A stretch of DNA of 64,000 nucleotides from NCBI GenBank assembly GCA_035631655.1, contig DASQIH010000183.1, forward strand, positions 6,443 through 70,442. Direction: 5' to 3'. Made by a program: the position numbers and the translations under genes. The notes beneath the pieces are model-generated. The model searched no databases and was not told the DNA's origin. It worked only from the letters and a program-made list of their open reading frames with translations. This DNA is from Gp1-AA122 sp035631655. GTDB lineage: Bacteria; Acidobacteriota; Terriglobia; Terriglobales; Acidobacteriaceae. Numbering within the stretch: position 1 is the stretch's first letter; every line of letters begins with the position of its first letter. This document shows, in pieces, positions 41,755 through 50,568 of the stretch.

Positions 41755-44700
41755 CTAGGCTTTCTCGAGCTTCACGAGGAAGCCTTTAAATTCCGGCGTG
41801 AATGCGTTGGGGTCAATCACGGTCGGGGTTAATTGGTTGGCCAGTGTCTTGGCGGTTTTGCCTTCATCTTCGGCAATGCCACGGAATCCCCAGTGAATGG
41901 GAATGCCGATCTGGAACGTCTCCTTCCCGTCGATCTTCATGGGCCGGATGCGGCGAGTCACCATGGCTTTTGCGATGTAGGTGCTACGTGCGCTCGTGAC
42001 CTTGACCTTGTCGCCACCGCGGATAGTGAGTTTGTCTGCCAACTCCACCGGGATTTCCACGAACGGTTCCGGCACGAGTTGCACATTCATCGGGTTGTTT
42101 TTGGTCCAGTAATGGTAGTGCTCGGTCAGACGGTAGGTGGTGCAGATCACGTTATAGCCCTGATCCACCGTGCCATACTTATCCATGTCTGTTTTGTACT
42201 TCTTGACTACTGGATTGTTGTTCTGGTTGGGGTGCAGCGGATTGGCAATCGGGCTTTCGATGGGCTCGTAATATTCGGGGAAGGGACCGTCGGCCATCGC
42301 GCCCAAAGGAACGAACAACCTGCCCACACCCTCGGGATTCATGATGAACGGACCCATGTGGTCTTTGGGGTTCGAATCAGGCTTGAAGTCGGGGACGTCG
42401 TTGCCGACCCAGGACTGCTTAGTCTCATCCCACCAGACCTGACGGCGCGAAGGATCCCATGGCTTGCCATCCAGATTGCAGGAAGCGCGGTTGTACATGA
42501 CGCGCCGGTTCATTGGCCACGACCACGCCCAGTTCGGGTAGATGCCCAGACCGGAAGGATCTTCCGTTCCGCGACGTTGCGTCATAGCGCCGGCTTCAGT
42601 CCAGGAACCGCAATATAGCCAGTTCCCCGACATTGTTGTGCCGTCATCCTTGAGCCAGGCAAAGCCGGGCAGTTGTTGTCCTGCCTTGATCGTCTGATTC
42701 GTCTTAGGATCGGTGATGTCGGCAAGCGCTTTGCCATTGATCTCCTTAGCGGCCTCGGCGAGCGACGGATTCTTCGGGTCCGTATACGCCCACGACAGGT
42801 TCAGGATCGCGTCCGGGAATTTCCCGCCTTGCTTCTGGTACAGTTCACGGACTTTCAAGAAGATGGTCGCGAGAATCTCCTGGTCGACTTTGGCCTGACC
42901 CGGCGGGGGCAGGGCAACGTTCTTCCACTGGAGCCAGCGTGCGGAATTAACGAAGGTTCCGTCCTTCTCCGCGAAACCGGCGCCCGGCAGACGATAGACC
43001 GTGGTGTTGATCTTCTTCATCTCGTCGGTCGAGATGCCCGGCGCACGCCAGAACTCGCTGGTCTCGTCGGGATAGACCTCGCAGACGACCAACCAGTCCG
43101 CCTTCTTCAGGGCCTCAATGTTCTTCTGCGAGTCGGGACCGATCATCACGCCGTTCATGCCGAAAGCGAAAAGACCCTTGACCTTGCCTTCGTACATGTC
43201 ATTCCAGATATTGACCCACGAATAGTTGCGGTCAATCTTGGGCAAGTAATGGAAGGCCCAGTCATTCTGCTTGGTGGCCGCAGGACCGTACATTGCCTTG
43301 AGGAAGGAGACGGCGAACTTGGGCGTGTTCGACCAGTAGTTAAAGGAATCCCAAGCGTCAGGTTTCGCAGCCGTTGGAGTGATTCGCTTCAGATAAGCGG
43401 CGAAATCGGTATCGGCGGGATTGGCCATTTTCAGATAGCCAGGCAGGATGTCGAAAACGCCCGCCATGTCGGTGGCGCCCTGGATGTTGGAGTGGCCGCG
43501 CAGTGCATTCACGCCACCACCGGCGCGTCCCACGTTGCCCATCAGCAACTGCAGCATCGCCGCAGTGCGGATGATCTGAGTGCCAAAGCTATGCTGGGTC
43601 CAACCAACCGCGTAGATGATGGTAGCGACCTTCTTCATGTCGCCATCCTTCCGGATGGAAGTGAAGAGGTCAGCGGCTTTCAGGAACTGGTCTTTGGGAA
43701 TGCCTGTGATGCGCTCCACCATCTCGGGGGTGTAGCGCGAATACTGCTGCCTCAGCAGTTGGAAAACGCAACGCGGATGCTGGAGCGAGAGATCGTAGGC
43801 GACTTTGGGGGGCAGCATGGGAGGTGGCGGCGCGCCACCCGGTTTCGCGGCTGCCACCTTCGCTGGAGGATCGCCAGCCGCCCCAGCCACTGCCTTACCC
43901 GTCAGGTTGCCACCTTCCTCGTAATTCCAGGTGGCCTTGTCATAGACCTTCTTCTCCGCATCAAAGCCGGAATACAGGCCATCCTCAGGCAGCTTGAAAC
44001 CTTCTCTTACGATGAAGGCCGCATTGGTGTAGTTGACGAGGTACTCGTGGGCAATGCGGTTATTCTGGATGGCGTAGTTGATTAGGCCACCGAGGAAAGC
44101 AATATCGGCGCCGGCCCGAATCTGAAGGTAAAGGTCGGCCGTCGCGGCGGTGCGCGTCAAGCGCGGATCCACCACGATCATCTTGGCATTGCGATGCAGC
44201 TTGGCCTCGATAGGCCATTTGAAGCCGCACGGGTGGTTCTCCGCTGGATTGCCACCCATGATCAACATCATGTCGGTGTTCTTGATGTCGATCCAGCCAT
44301 TGGTCATCGCCCCGCGTCCGAATGTTGGCCCCAAACTGGAGACCGTGGGGCCGTGTCAAACCCGGGCCTGGTTTTCTAGGTAGCAGACCCCCAGGCTGCG
44401 CATGGTCTTGACCACCAGATAGTTGAACTCGTTGGTGTCGGTGCAGCCGCCGGAGAAAGCGATCCCCTCGCAGCGGTTGACGGTATGGCCGGCGGCGTCT
44501 TGTTCGAGGAACGTATCGTCGCGGGTCTTCTTTACTTTTTGCGCGATCTCGTTGTAGGCGTCGTCCCAGGAGATGTCTTCCCAGTGATCGGAGCCCGGGC
44601 GCCGGACTTGCGGCTTCAGCAAGCGGCGATCGTTCAGGATGTCCTGCTCCAGGGAAGAACCTTTCGGGCAGAGTGTGCCACGATTGATGGGGTGATCGGG

Positions 44701-44937
44701 ATCGCCCTCGACGTGGATTACCTGCGGGATGGCGTTCTTGGCCTTGTCTCCCAGCGTATAAATGATCACGCCACAGCTCACCGAGCAGTACGGGCAGGTG
44801 CTGCGCGTTTCCGTTGCGCGGGAGATCTTCAGGCCTTGGGTTTGGGCGTAGACGGGGGTGAGGTCAAATCCCAAGGCGGACAGACCTACTCCTCCAACGA
44901 GTGTGCTTTTAAGGAAAGTCCTTCTGGAAAACTCCAT
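41755..44937 (-). CDS. fdhG: selenocysteine formate dehydrogenase-N alpha subunit (read through UGA)
   Basis: A protein of 1060 residues if the in-frame TGA at 44356-44358 is read as selenocysteine (residue 194). A Tat signal (S-R-R-T-F-L-K-S) is followed by a [4Fe-4S] site (C-P-Y-C-S-V-S-C...C-P-K-G) and then N-Q-A-R-V-U-H-G-P-T. The last motif is exactly the Sec context of E. coli FdnG, where Sec is residue 196. Downstream are the bis-MGD binding domains (P-T-F-G-R-G-A-M-T-N, D-P-R-L-T-R-T-A-A). It oxidises periplasmic formate to CO2. A SECIS-like hairpin starts 3 nt after the UGA. A Pro/Ala-rich insert lies near residue 365. Start ATG 44937 with GGAGGG. Confidence 0.95.
44327..44352 (-). 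promoter_or_regulatory. bacterial SECIS-like hairpin of fdhG
   Basis: On the mRNA, 3 nt after the UGA, GGCCCC pairs with GGGGCC (6 bp) around a 14-nt loop that contains GGUCU. Position and loop motif match the SelB-binding element of E. coli fdhF/fdnG. Because it is within the coding region it is also translated. Confidence 0.8.
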
Positions 44938-45051
44938 AGTCGCCCTCCGTGAGTCGGCGCACAGGGAAGAAACGGAGGTTAATGGTTGCGACCGTCGCAG
45001 ACTCGTACCGAGACGGCCGATTTTCTGCACTGCCCCAATAAGAGGAAATGA

Positions 45052-45080
45052 ACTATACCTCTGTCGCAGATGACAGTCAA
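45052..45080 (-). promoter_or_regulatory. sigma-70 promoter of the formate dehydrogenase operon
   Basis: Minus strand TTGACT (45075-45080), exactly 17 nt, TATAGT (45052-45057). The transcript would start near 45045, giving a 5' leader of about 108 nt before fdhG. Confidence 0.7.
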
Positions 45081-45193
45081 TGTGGGGGATCAGGCTAGCC
45101 AAATTTTCGGGCTGGGAATCGGAATTTGGCTCACGCGGCCTTTTTGAGCTTGCCGCATTGCGCCGGGACAATCGAGGGCCGATAATCAAGCGC

Positions 45194-46000
45194 ATGGCGA
45201 AAAGTCCCTGGCAGCAACGCATCCTTCGTGCGCAAGAGTTGGCCGATCGCCACGCATTCGCGGCGGAGATCCTTGGCTTCTACATCCAGGTTGCGCGCTT
45301 CCAGGAAGAGCTGTACCAGCGCTTGGAGAAGGCGTCGGCCAGCAAAGCAACGAGCGCGTCAGGACCGGACGCGTTGGCTCCGCCCGAATTGTCAGAACTA
45401 AGGGGCAGCTTTGAGTCTTTCCTGAAGCTCGTGGAAGTGAAAGGGCCGGCGCGCCTGGTTGAAACTGCTCGGCAGGTGCATAACGAGAACCCGGGCGACT
45501 GGTCAGCGCTGCTGGACCGTTGCTGGTCGGGAACGGAAGCGGCAGAACCTGAAGCGCAGGCTTTTCTCGGCCATGCGTTTCTTCAGCCATATGCGGAATT
45601 CATGCGCGCTCGCACGGCCATGCAGTGGAACGGGTACAGCTATCCACTCTGTCCTTTCTGCAACCGCAAGCCGGGACTCGGTGTCCTACGGCAGCAAGGA
45701 GATGGGTCGCGACGCTCGTTAATGTGCTCCTTCTGCTTGGCGGAATGGGAGTTTCGCCGGATTGTATGTCCGGGATGCGGGGAAGAAAACAATGCCAAGC
45801 TCCCGGTGTACACCGCCGAGGGCTTCGATTACATACGGGTCGAGTGCTGCGATAGCTGCAACAGATATCTCAAAACTGTCGATCTGACCAAGAACGGCCT
45901 GGCGCAACCTGTGGTCGACGAGATCGCATCAGTTCCGCTGGACCTGTGGGCACAAGAGCGCGGTTACTCAAAGCTTGAACGGAATTTGCTTGGACTGTAA
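45194..46000 (+). CDS. fdhE: formate dehydrogenase accessory protein FdhE
   Basis: A 268-residue cytoplasmic assembly factor. The C-terminal half has the FdhE cysteine motifs: C-P-F-C-N (about 154), C-S-F-C-L-A-E-W (about 178), C-P-G-C-G-E-E-N-N (about 192) and C-C-D-S-C-N-R-Y-L-K (about 219). FdhE interacts with formate dehydrogenase catalytic subunits and is needed for their activity. It is transcribed divergently from fdhG. I chose the ATG at 45194 (M-A-K-S-P-W), which fits the usual N-terminus; the open frame further upstream overlaps the fdh promoter region. Confidence 0.92.
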   Translation: MAKSPWQQRILRAQELADRHAFAAEILGFYIQVARFQEELYQRLEKASASKATSASGPDALAPPELSELRGSFESFLKLVEVKGPARLVETARQVHNENPGDWSALLDRCWSGTEAAEPEAQAFLGHAFLQPYAEFMRARTAMQWNGYSYPLCPFCNRKPGLGVLRQQGDGSRRSLMCSFCLAEWEFRRIVCPGCGEENNAKLPVYTAEGFDYIRVECCDSCNRYLKTVDLTKNGLAQPVVDEIASVPLDLWAQERGYSKLERNLLGL

Positions 46001-46074
46001 TTCTTCTTACCCTCGACGAACTCCGGCTTTTACCCCTATGATGGAACGAAATAACGCCATTGTGAGGTAACTCT

Positions 46075-46326
46075 ATGCCAGAACCGACGTATGAGGAGCT
46101 GAAAGCCCGCCTGGCGGAACTGGAGAAACAAGGCGCGACGCGCCGCACGGGCAGCCTGGAATTTCGAGTCAGCGAGAAGGGCGGAGTCAGTGTTTACGGA
46201 CTGGGACGCTTTCCGGTCACGCTTTATTACGAGCAGTGGACACGCCTGCTGGATGCTTCGCAGAGACTTCGCGAATTCCTGGAAGAAAACAAGGGCAAGC
46301 TCAAGCTCAAAGAGAAGCAAGGCTGA
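46075..46326 (+). CDS. conserved small protein with coiled-coil N-terminus
   Basis: An 83-residue soluble protein. The N-terminus (E-E-L-K-A-R-L-A-E-L-E) can form a coiled coil. The core S-L-E-F-R-V-S-E-K-G-G-V-S-V-Y-G-L-G-R-F-P-V-T-L-Y-Y-x-Q-W is strikingly ordered and I recognise it from many bacteria as a conserved protein without assigned function. The C-terminus is Lys-rich. GAGGTAAC lies before the ATG. It follows fdhE by 74 nt, which may be coincidental. Confidence 0.75.
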   Translation: MPEPTYEELKARLAELEKQGATRRTGSLEFRVSEKGGVSVYGLGRFPVTLYYEQWTRLLDASQRLREFLEENKGKLKLKEKQG

Positions 46327-46363
46327 AGCGGTATTCGGATCCTCTGAAATAGATCAAGAACTT

Positions 46364-46427
46364 ACCGCCGAGCACGCCGAGACCGCCGAGAGCGTGCATG
46401 GGATCTCCTCGGCGATCTCGGCGGGGA
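46364..46427. repeat. CCGCCGAG hairpin element, copy 1
   Basis: Left arm ACCGCCGAGCACGCCGAG..., right arm ...CTCGGCGATCTCGGCGG, forming a long imperfect hairpin. The same arms occur in the element at 48610-48691. It sits 47 nt before the hydrolase start. Confidence 0.7.
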
Positions 46428-46473
46428 GTCTCATGGGAAACCCTGTCGTTAGGGAATCTGTAATTTCTGCCGC

Positions 46474-47241
46474 ATGCTCTCTGATGAAATTCTGACCCTC
46501 CCTCCGCCGCCGGCCGACGTAAGAATTCCGTATGGAACCGAATCGCATCAGTTTGGCGATTTGCGTCTGCCCAAAAGCAAAGGGCCACACCCGGTGGTGA
46601 TGAATATTCACGGCGGATATTGGCGCAGTAAGTACGACCTCACGCATGCCGGGCACCTGTGCGCGGCGCTGACTCACAAAGGGCTGGCCACATGGAACCT
46701 TGAGTACCGGCGTGTGGGCAACGAAGGCGGCGGTTGGCCCGGTACCTTTGCGGATGTCCGCAATGGCTACCGATTCATTGGGCAGATTCCAAAGCGCTAC
46801 GGGCTTGATCCCGAAAGGGTAGTGGTCATGGGCCACTCTGCCGGGGGTCAGTTGGCGCTCTGCCTGGCAGGGCACGATGCGTCCCTGCAACGCGTGGTCT
46901 CGCTGGCCGGAGTCATAGACCTGCAGCGGTCTTGGGAGCTACACCTGAGCAATAACGCTGTTGCCGAGTTTCTGGGTGGACCGCCTGAGCGGGTGCCGGA
47001 GCACTATGCGGAAGCTGATCCAATGCGACTGGGGATTTCCAATGCGTCGCAGTGGGTGATTCACGGCACGGTTGATGATGTTGTCCCAGTTGATTTCAGC
47101 CACACCTACTACGAGAAGAAAAAGAAGCAGGGAGAAGATGTACACCTGCTGGAAATCGAAAAAGCCGGGCACTTCGAGCTGATTGATCCGCGGTCGGCGG
47201 CTTGGCCCAGGATCGAGCAGGTTGTGATGAAACTTTTTTAA
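46474..47241 (+). CDS. alpha/beta hydrolase (esterase/kynurenine formamidase-like)
   Basis: A 255-residue cytoplasmic hydrolase of the hormone-sensitive-lipase-like branch. The oxyanion motif is H-G-G-Y-W-R (about 45-50), the nucleophile G-H-S-A-G-G (about 123-128), the acid D-D-V-V-P-V and the His G-H-F-E-L-I. It most resembles enzymes annotated as kynurenine formamidase or small-ester hydrolases; no other kynurenine pathway gene is nearby, so the substrate stays open. It is convergent with the ketosynthase gene, separated by a hairpin. Confidence 0.85.
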   Translation: MLSDEILTLPPPPADVRIPYGTESHQFGDLRLPKSKGPHPVVMNIHGGYWRSKYDLTHAGHLCAALTHKGLATWNLEYRRVGNEGGGWPGTFADVRNGYRFIGQIPKRYGLDPERVVVMGHSAGGQLALCLAGHDASLQRVVSLAGVIDLQRSWELHLSNNAVAEFLGGPPERVPEHYAEADPMRLGISNASQWVIHGTVDDVVPVDFSHTYYEKKKKQGEDVHLLEIEKAGHFELIDPRSAAWPRIEQVVMKLF

Positions 47242-47246
47242 AAGCA

Positions 47247-47286
47247 GCCACGGATTACATGGATCAGATTCGTGAGAATCCGTGGC
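47247..47286. terminator. hairpin between convergent genes (CCACGGATT repeat type)
   Basis: A perfect 10-bp stem (GCCACGGATT with AATCCGTGGC) around a 20-nt loop. It has the form of the widespread CACGGATT dispersed repeat and may end both convergent transcripts. T-rich tracts lie on both sides. Confidence 0.6.
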
Positions 47287-47291
47287 CGTTC

Positions 47292-48542
47292 TTAAGTGAC
47301 TTTTCTCAGCACCAGCGCCGAGTTTTTTGAGCCAAATGCGATGCAATTGCAGACGGCATGCTCTACGGCGGCCTTGCGGCCCGGATCGGGAACGTAGTCA
47401 AGATCACATTCCGGGTCAGGCATATCCAGGTTGATGGTGGGGGGAATCTGCTGGTGCTGCAAGGCAACGATCGTGGCGGCGACACCGGCAGCACCGCAAG
47501 CTCCTTGGGGGTGGCCGATTTGCGACTTGAGCGCCGACATCGGAACGTTCGGCGCGTGCTCTCCCAACGCGAGCTTCAGAGCCCGCGTCTCGATGCGGTC
47601 GTTTAACTGGGTAGACGTGCCGTGCAGGTTCACATACTGCACGTCCCGCGCCCCGATTCCTGCTTCCTTCATCGCCAGGCCAATGGCGCGGGCGGGTTCC
47701 TCGCCACATTCCTGCAGACGGACACGGTGGAACGCTTCGCAGGTAGAACCATAGCCGCAAACTTCGGCCAGGATGTTCGCGCCGCGAGCCAGTGCATGTT
47801 CGTCTGCTTCCAGTACGAACATCCAGGCGCCCTCCGCGAGGACAAAGCCGTCGCGATTAACCGAGAATGGCCGTGAGCCGCGCTCGGGAGCGTGGTTCCA
47901 AGAGTCGGTCAGAATCTTCATCAGAATGAAGCCCTTCACAATGCCGAGCGCAATGGGGGCATCGGCGCCCCCGGTTAGAGCCATGTCAATCCGACCTGAT
48001 TGGATCTGGCGCAGGGAATAACCGATTGCATCTGTCGAGGAAGTGCAGCCGGTGGTGATCACGTGGCTGGGACCACGCAGACCAAAGCGCGTGCTCAATT
48101 CGCTCGAGAGGGTTCCCATCACCCCGGTGGGCACGCAAAACAGGCTCATCTGCTTGTATTTTTGCTGGAAGAAAAGACGGTATTGTTCTTCGGTGAATTC
48201 CTGCGCGCCGCCGCCGGAGCCGATAATTACGCCAATCCGGCGTTTGGTTTCGAGCGGCAGGGAAGCGGTGTCGAGACCGGCTGTCGTTAGCGCTTCGTTG
48301 GCCGCCGCCAAAGCTAGGGGCAGGACTCGGGAAACATGCTTTCTGTCACGCTTTTCCACCAAGGTCAACTCGTCAAGCTCGCGCACCTCGCCCGCGATCT
48401 GGACTGGGATTTCGCTGGGATCGAATCGAGAGATTCGCTGCACACCGCTGCGCCCGGCCAGCGTCGCTTCAGAGAATACCCGATTGCCAACGCCGTTGGG
48501 GCTCACTGTCCCCATGCCGGTAACGACCACACGCCGTTTCAT
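47292..48542 (-). CDS. beta-ketoacyl-ACP synthase II-like (FabF family)
   Basis: A 416-residue thiolase-fold condensing enzyme. The catalytic triad is complete: C166 in T-T-G-C-T-S-S-T-D-A, His in N-L-H-G-T-S-T-Q-L-N-D, and His in S-Q-I-G-H-P-Q-G-A-C-G-A. It extends acyl chains on acyl carrier protein. The nucleophile context (GCTS instead of the usual ACSS) differs from the housekeeping FabF. No acpP, fabG or fabD is adjacent; instead it follows a radical SAM gene on the same strand, 152 nt apart, so it may belong to a special lipid or secondary pathway. Start ATG at 48542 with AAGGGG; the longer frame begins with GTG. Confidence 0.88.
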   Translation of the reverse strand: MKRRVVVTGMGTVSPNGVGNRVFSEATLAGRSGVQRISRFDPSEIPVQIAGEVRELDELTLVEKRDRKHVSRVLPLALAAANEALTTAGLDTASLPLETKRRIGVIIGSGGGAQEFTEEQYRLFFQQKYKQMSLFCVPTGVMGTLSSELSTRFGLRGPSHVITTGCTSSTDAIGYSLRQIQSGRIDMALTGGADAPIALGIVKGFILMKILTDSWNHAPERGSRPFSVNRDGFVLAEGAWMFVLEADEHALARGANILAEVCGYGSTCEAFHRVRLQECGEEPARAIGLAMKEAGIGARDVQYVNLHGTSTQLNDRIETRALKLALGEHAPNVPMSALKSQIGHPQGACGAAGVAATIVALQHQQIPPTINLDMPDPECDLDYVPDPGRKAAVEHAVCNCIAFGSKNSALVLRKVT

Positions 48543-48609
48543 CCGCACCCCTTGCTGGGAATATAGACGATTGGATGCAGCGGATCGTTAACACGAAAGA
48601 AAAATACCG

Positions 48610-48691
48610 TTCACCGCCGAGAGCGCCGAGATCGCCGAGCAGAGGCAGGGAAAGGAGGTTTTTCGGCGATGTCGCTGTACTCGGCGGTGAA
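48610..48691. repeat. CCGCCGAG hairpin element, copy 2, with 12-bp perfect ends
   Basis: An 82-bp element bounded by TTCACCGCCGAG and its exact reverse complement, with imperfect pairing continuing inward for about 30 bp. It starts 4 bases after the radical SAM stop codon. It shares arms with 46364-46427. Confidence 0.75.
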
Positions 48692-48694
48692 TTC

Positions 48695-50341
48695 TTACGC
48701 CGAAGCCCAGTTAGTACGTTCGATGATGGTAGGCGGCTCGTAAGTCTTCCCGGCAGCCAGGCGTTTCTCTTCCCGGCGGGTAGTCCACAGCAGGACGGGG
48801 CCTAGAAGTCGGGAGGTCACACGCGCGCCGATGCCGAATTCCCGGTCCACTTGCTTGCGCAGGGAACGGATCTGCTCGCTGATACTCCGGTTGACTTTGC
48901 GGAATTGGCGCTCCATTGCCCAGAGCGCCGCGTTGTAGGCGGTGCGAACTTTGGTCATCTCCCGGGCAAACCGTTCACGAACACGCGGGTCAGGGTAGTT
49001 TTTGTAGCGTTTCCAACCCTGGAGCATGGTCTCGGTCATGCGATAGAGGCTTGGGCCATTGCGCTCGAAATCGCGCCAGAAAGCCCAGTCAAGAAACCGC
49101 TTGGAATCGTCGCGGGAGATGGCGGCGTGGCGGAAGTTGAATTTGAATTGGCCATGGACGTCGGCGAGATCAAGGCCTTCGAGCATGCGGCCCTGCTCCG
49201 CCATTTCCTTGTACAGTGGCGTGCCCGGCACGGGCGTATAGAGCATGAACTGGTGGAAGTCGGTCTGGTGGCCGACAGCGTATTCGATTTCTTCTTCAAT
49301 GTTGTCGGGTGTGTGATGTTCCAGGCCGACGATCGTCGAACCCTGCACGCGAATGCCGTGTTCGCGAAGTTGCCTCGTGAGTTGACGGGTGTCGGCGCCC
49401 TGTAACTTGCTGTAGCTGGATTTCGGCGATTCCAGACCCATCCACAACCAGGTGACGCCCAATTCCACCAGTTCCTGCATGGTGTATTTGCGAATCGCAT
49501 TGGCCGAAGCAAAGACGGAGAGCTCCCAACTCTTGCCGGCCTCTTTCATGCGCTCCAGCAGACGCATGGCGCGGGGACGATGAAGAAGAAAGTTTTCGTC
49601 CATCATGAAGAACGATTGCACCTTTAGTTCCGACTCCATCCGGCACATCACCTCGAACAGTTCGTCTCCGCTCTCATAAAAGTTCACGAACTTGCCCTTG
49701 CCACCGAAGAAGGCCGAGGTTGTGCAGAAATTGCAGCCCATGGGACAGCCTACGGACGGGATGATGGTGGCCGCAGTGCTGCCTTTGCGGTCGGGCAGAC
49801 GCACACCCATGATTCGAGTTTGCAGCCCGGAAACAATTGCGGGGTGGCGGATGGGAGCGTGCTCGTCTTCTCCCAGGTAGCGGCGCATCCAGGCAATGCC
49901 TTCACCGCGCACGATGTGGTCGGCAGCGATCATATTTTCTACGCCCGGGATGGCGGCTATGTGGCCACCCACCACGATGATCGAGTGTGGTGATAGCTCT
50001 CGGACGATCCGGCACATCTCCTTGACTTTGCCAATGTTCACAATGATGGAAGAAATTCCCACTATGTCGTATCGGTTCCGTGTCAACTCGCTGGCAAGAT
50101 CCTCGCGGGTAGGAAAGTCCAGCACCGTGCACGGCGCAGAGATGTTCGCTTGGATCATCATGATGCCCCACGAACGATGGAACATGCGCAGCGAGAAGCT
50201 GCCTTGCGCACGCGTCACCTGGTTGTGATAGAGCTCCATAGGATTGATGGAGCGGCTGCCGAATTCATCGTCCTGAGCGTAGGGACCGAAGACCGAGCTC
50301 AGCAGCACACGAGCATGAGTTCCTTTGGGGTGAATTTCCAT
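48695..50341 (-). CDS. B12-binding domain radical SAM protein
   Basis: A 548-residue protein. The N-terminal half (about 1-165) has a cobalamin-binding-like Rossmann fold (Y-D-I-V-G-I-S-S-I-I-V-N, I-I-V-V-G-G-H-I-A). The radical SAM domain (about 180-420) has the C-P-M-G-C-N-F-C cluster (C-x3-C-x2-C) and M-M-D-E-N-F-L-L. A helical C-terminal part (about 420-548) follows. Such enzymes methylate or join unactivated carbons; relatives include hopanoid and tetraether lipid enzymes. I cannot assign a substrate. The longer frame adds 18 residues upstream; the ATG at 50341 (M-E-I-H-P-K) is preferred. It precedes the FabF-like gene on the same strand. Confidence 0.85.
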   Translation of the reverse strand: MEIHPKGTHARVLLSSVFGPYAQDDEFGSRSINPMELYHNQVTRAQGSFSLRMFHRSWGIMMIQANISAPCTVLDFPTREDLASELTRNRYDIVGISSIIVNIGKVKEMCRIVRELSPHSIIVVGGHIAAIPGVENMIAADHIVRGEGIAWMRRYLGEDEHAPIRHPAIVSGLQTRIMGVRLPDRKGSTAATIIPSVGCPMGCNFCTTSAFFGGKGKFVNFYESGDELFEVMCRMESELKVQSFFMMDENFLLHRPRAMRLLERMKEAGKSWELSVFASANAIRKYTMQELVELGVTWLWMGLESPKSSYSKLQGADTRQLTRQLREHGIRVQGSTIVGLEHHTPDNIEEEIEYAVGHQTDFHQFMLYTPVPGTPLYKEMAEQGRMLEGLDLADVHGQFKFNFRHAAISRDDSKRFLDWAFWRDFERNGPSLYRMTETMLQGWKRYKNYPDPRVRERFAREMTKVRTAYNAALWAMERQFRKVNRSISEQIRSLRKQVDREFGIGARVTSRLLGPVLLWTTRREEKRLAAGKTYEPPTIIERTNWASA

Positions 50342-50537
50342 AGTTGTTTTTCCAGCCGAGAAGCGGAAAGTTGATGACGAAATCGTAGCTGGCACAGGCC
50401 GTGACTGGCAGTGACGAATAGAGTGAATACAAAAGTATTACAAACCGAAAGACCATTGGCCTGCCGGGCACGCTTTTGCGAATTCGGACCTTTCTAATGC
50501 CCTGGGCGTGCTCGGCGGTGAAATGCTTCTGCTGCCG

Positions 50538-50543
50538 TATAAT
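50538..50543 (+). promoter_or_regulatory. -10 element of the UbiD-like gene
   Basis: A perfect TATAAT 26 nt before the TTG start at 50569; no good -35. The predicted leader of about 19 nt contains GGAGGAG. Confidence 0.5.
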
Positions 50544-50568
50544 CGAGCGTTTCGTAAGTGGAGGAGCG

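Noticed and set aside
44356..44358. Stop codon splitting fdhG into two genes or a pseudogene
   Set aside because: The surrounding residues match the known selenocysteine site of FdnG, and a SECIS-like hairpin follows at the right distance.
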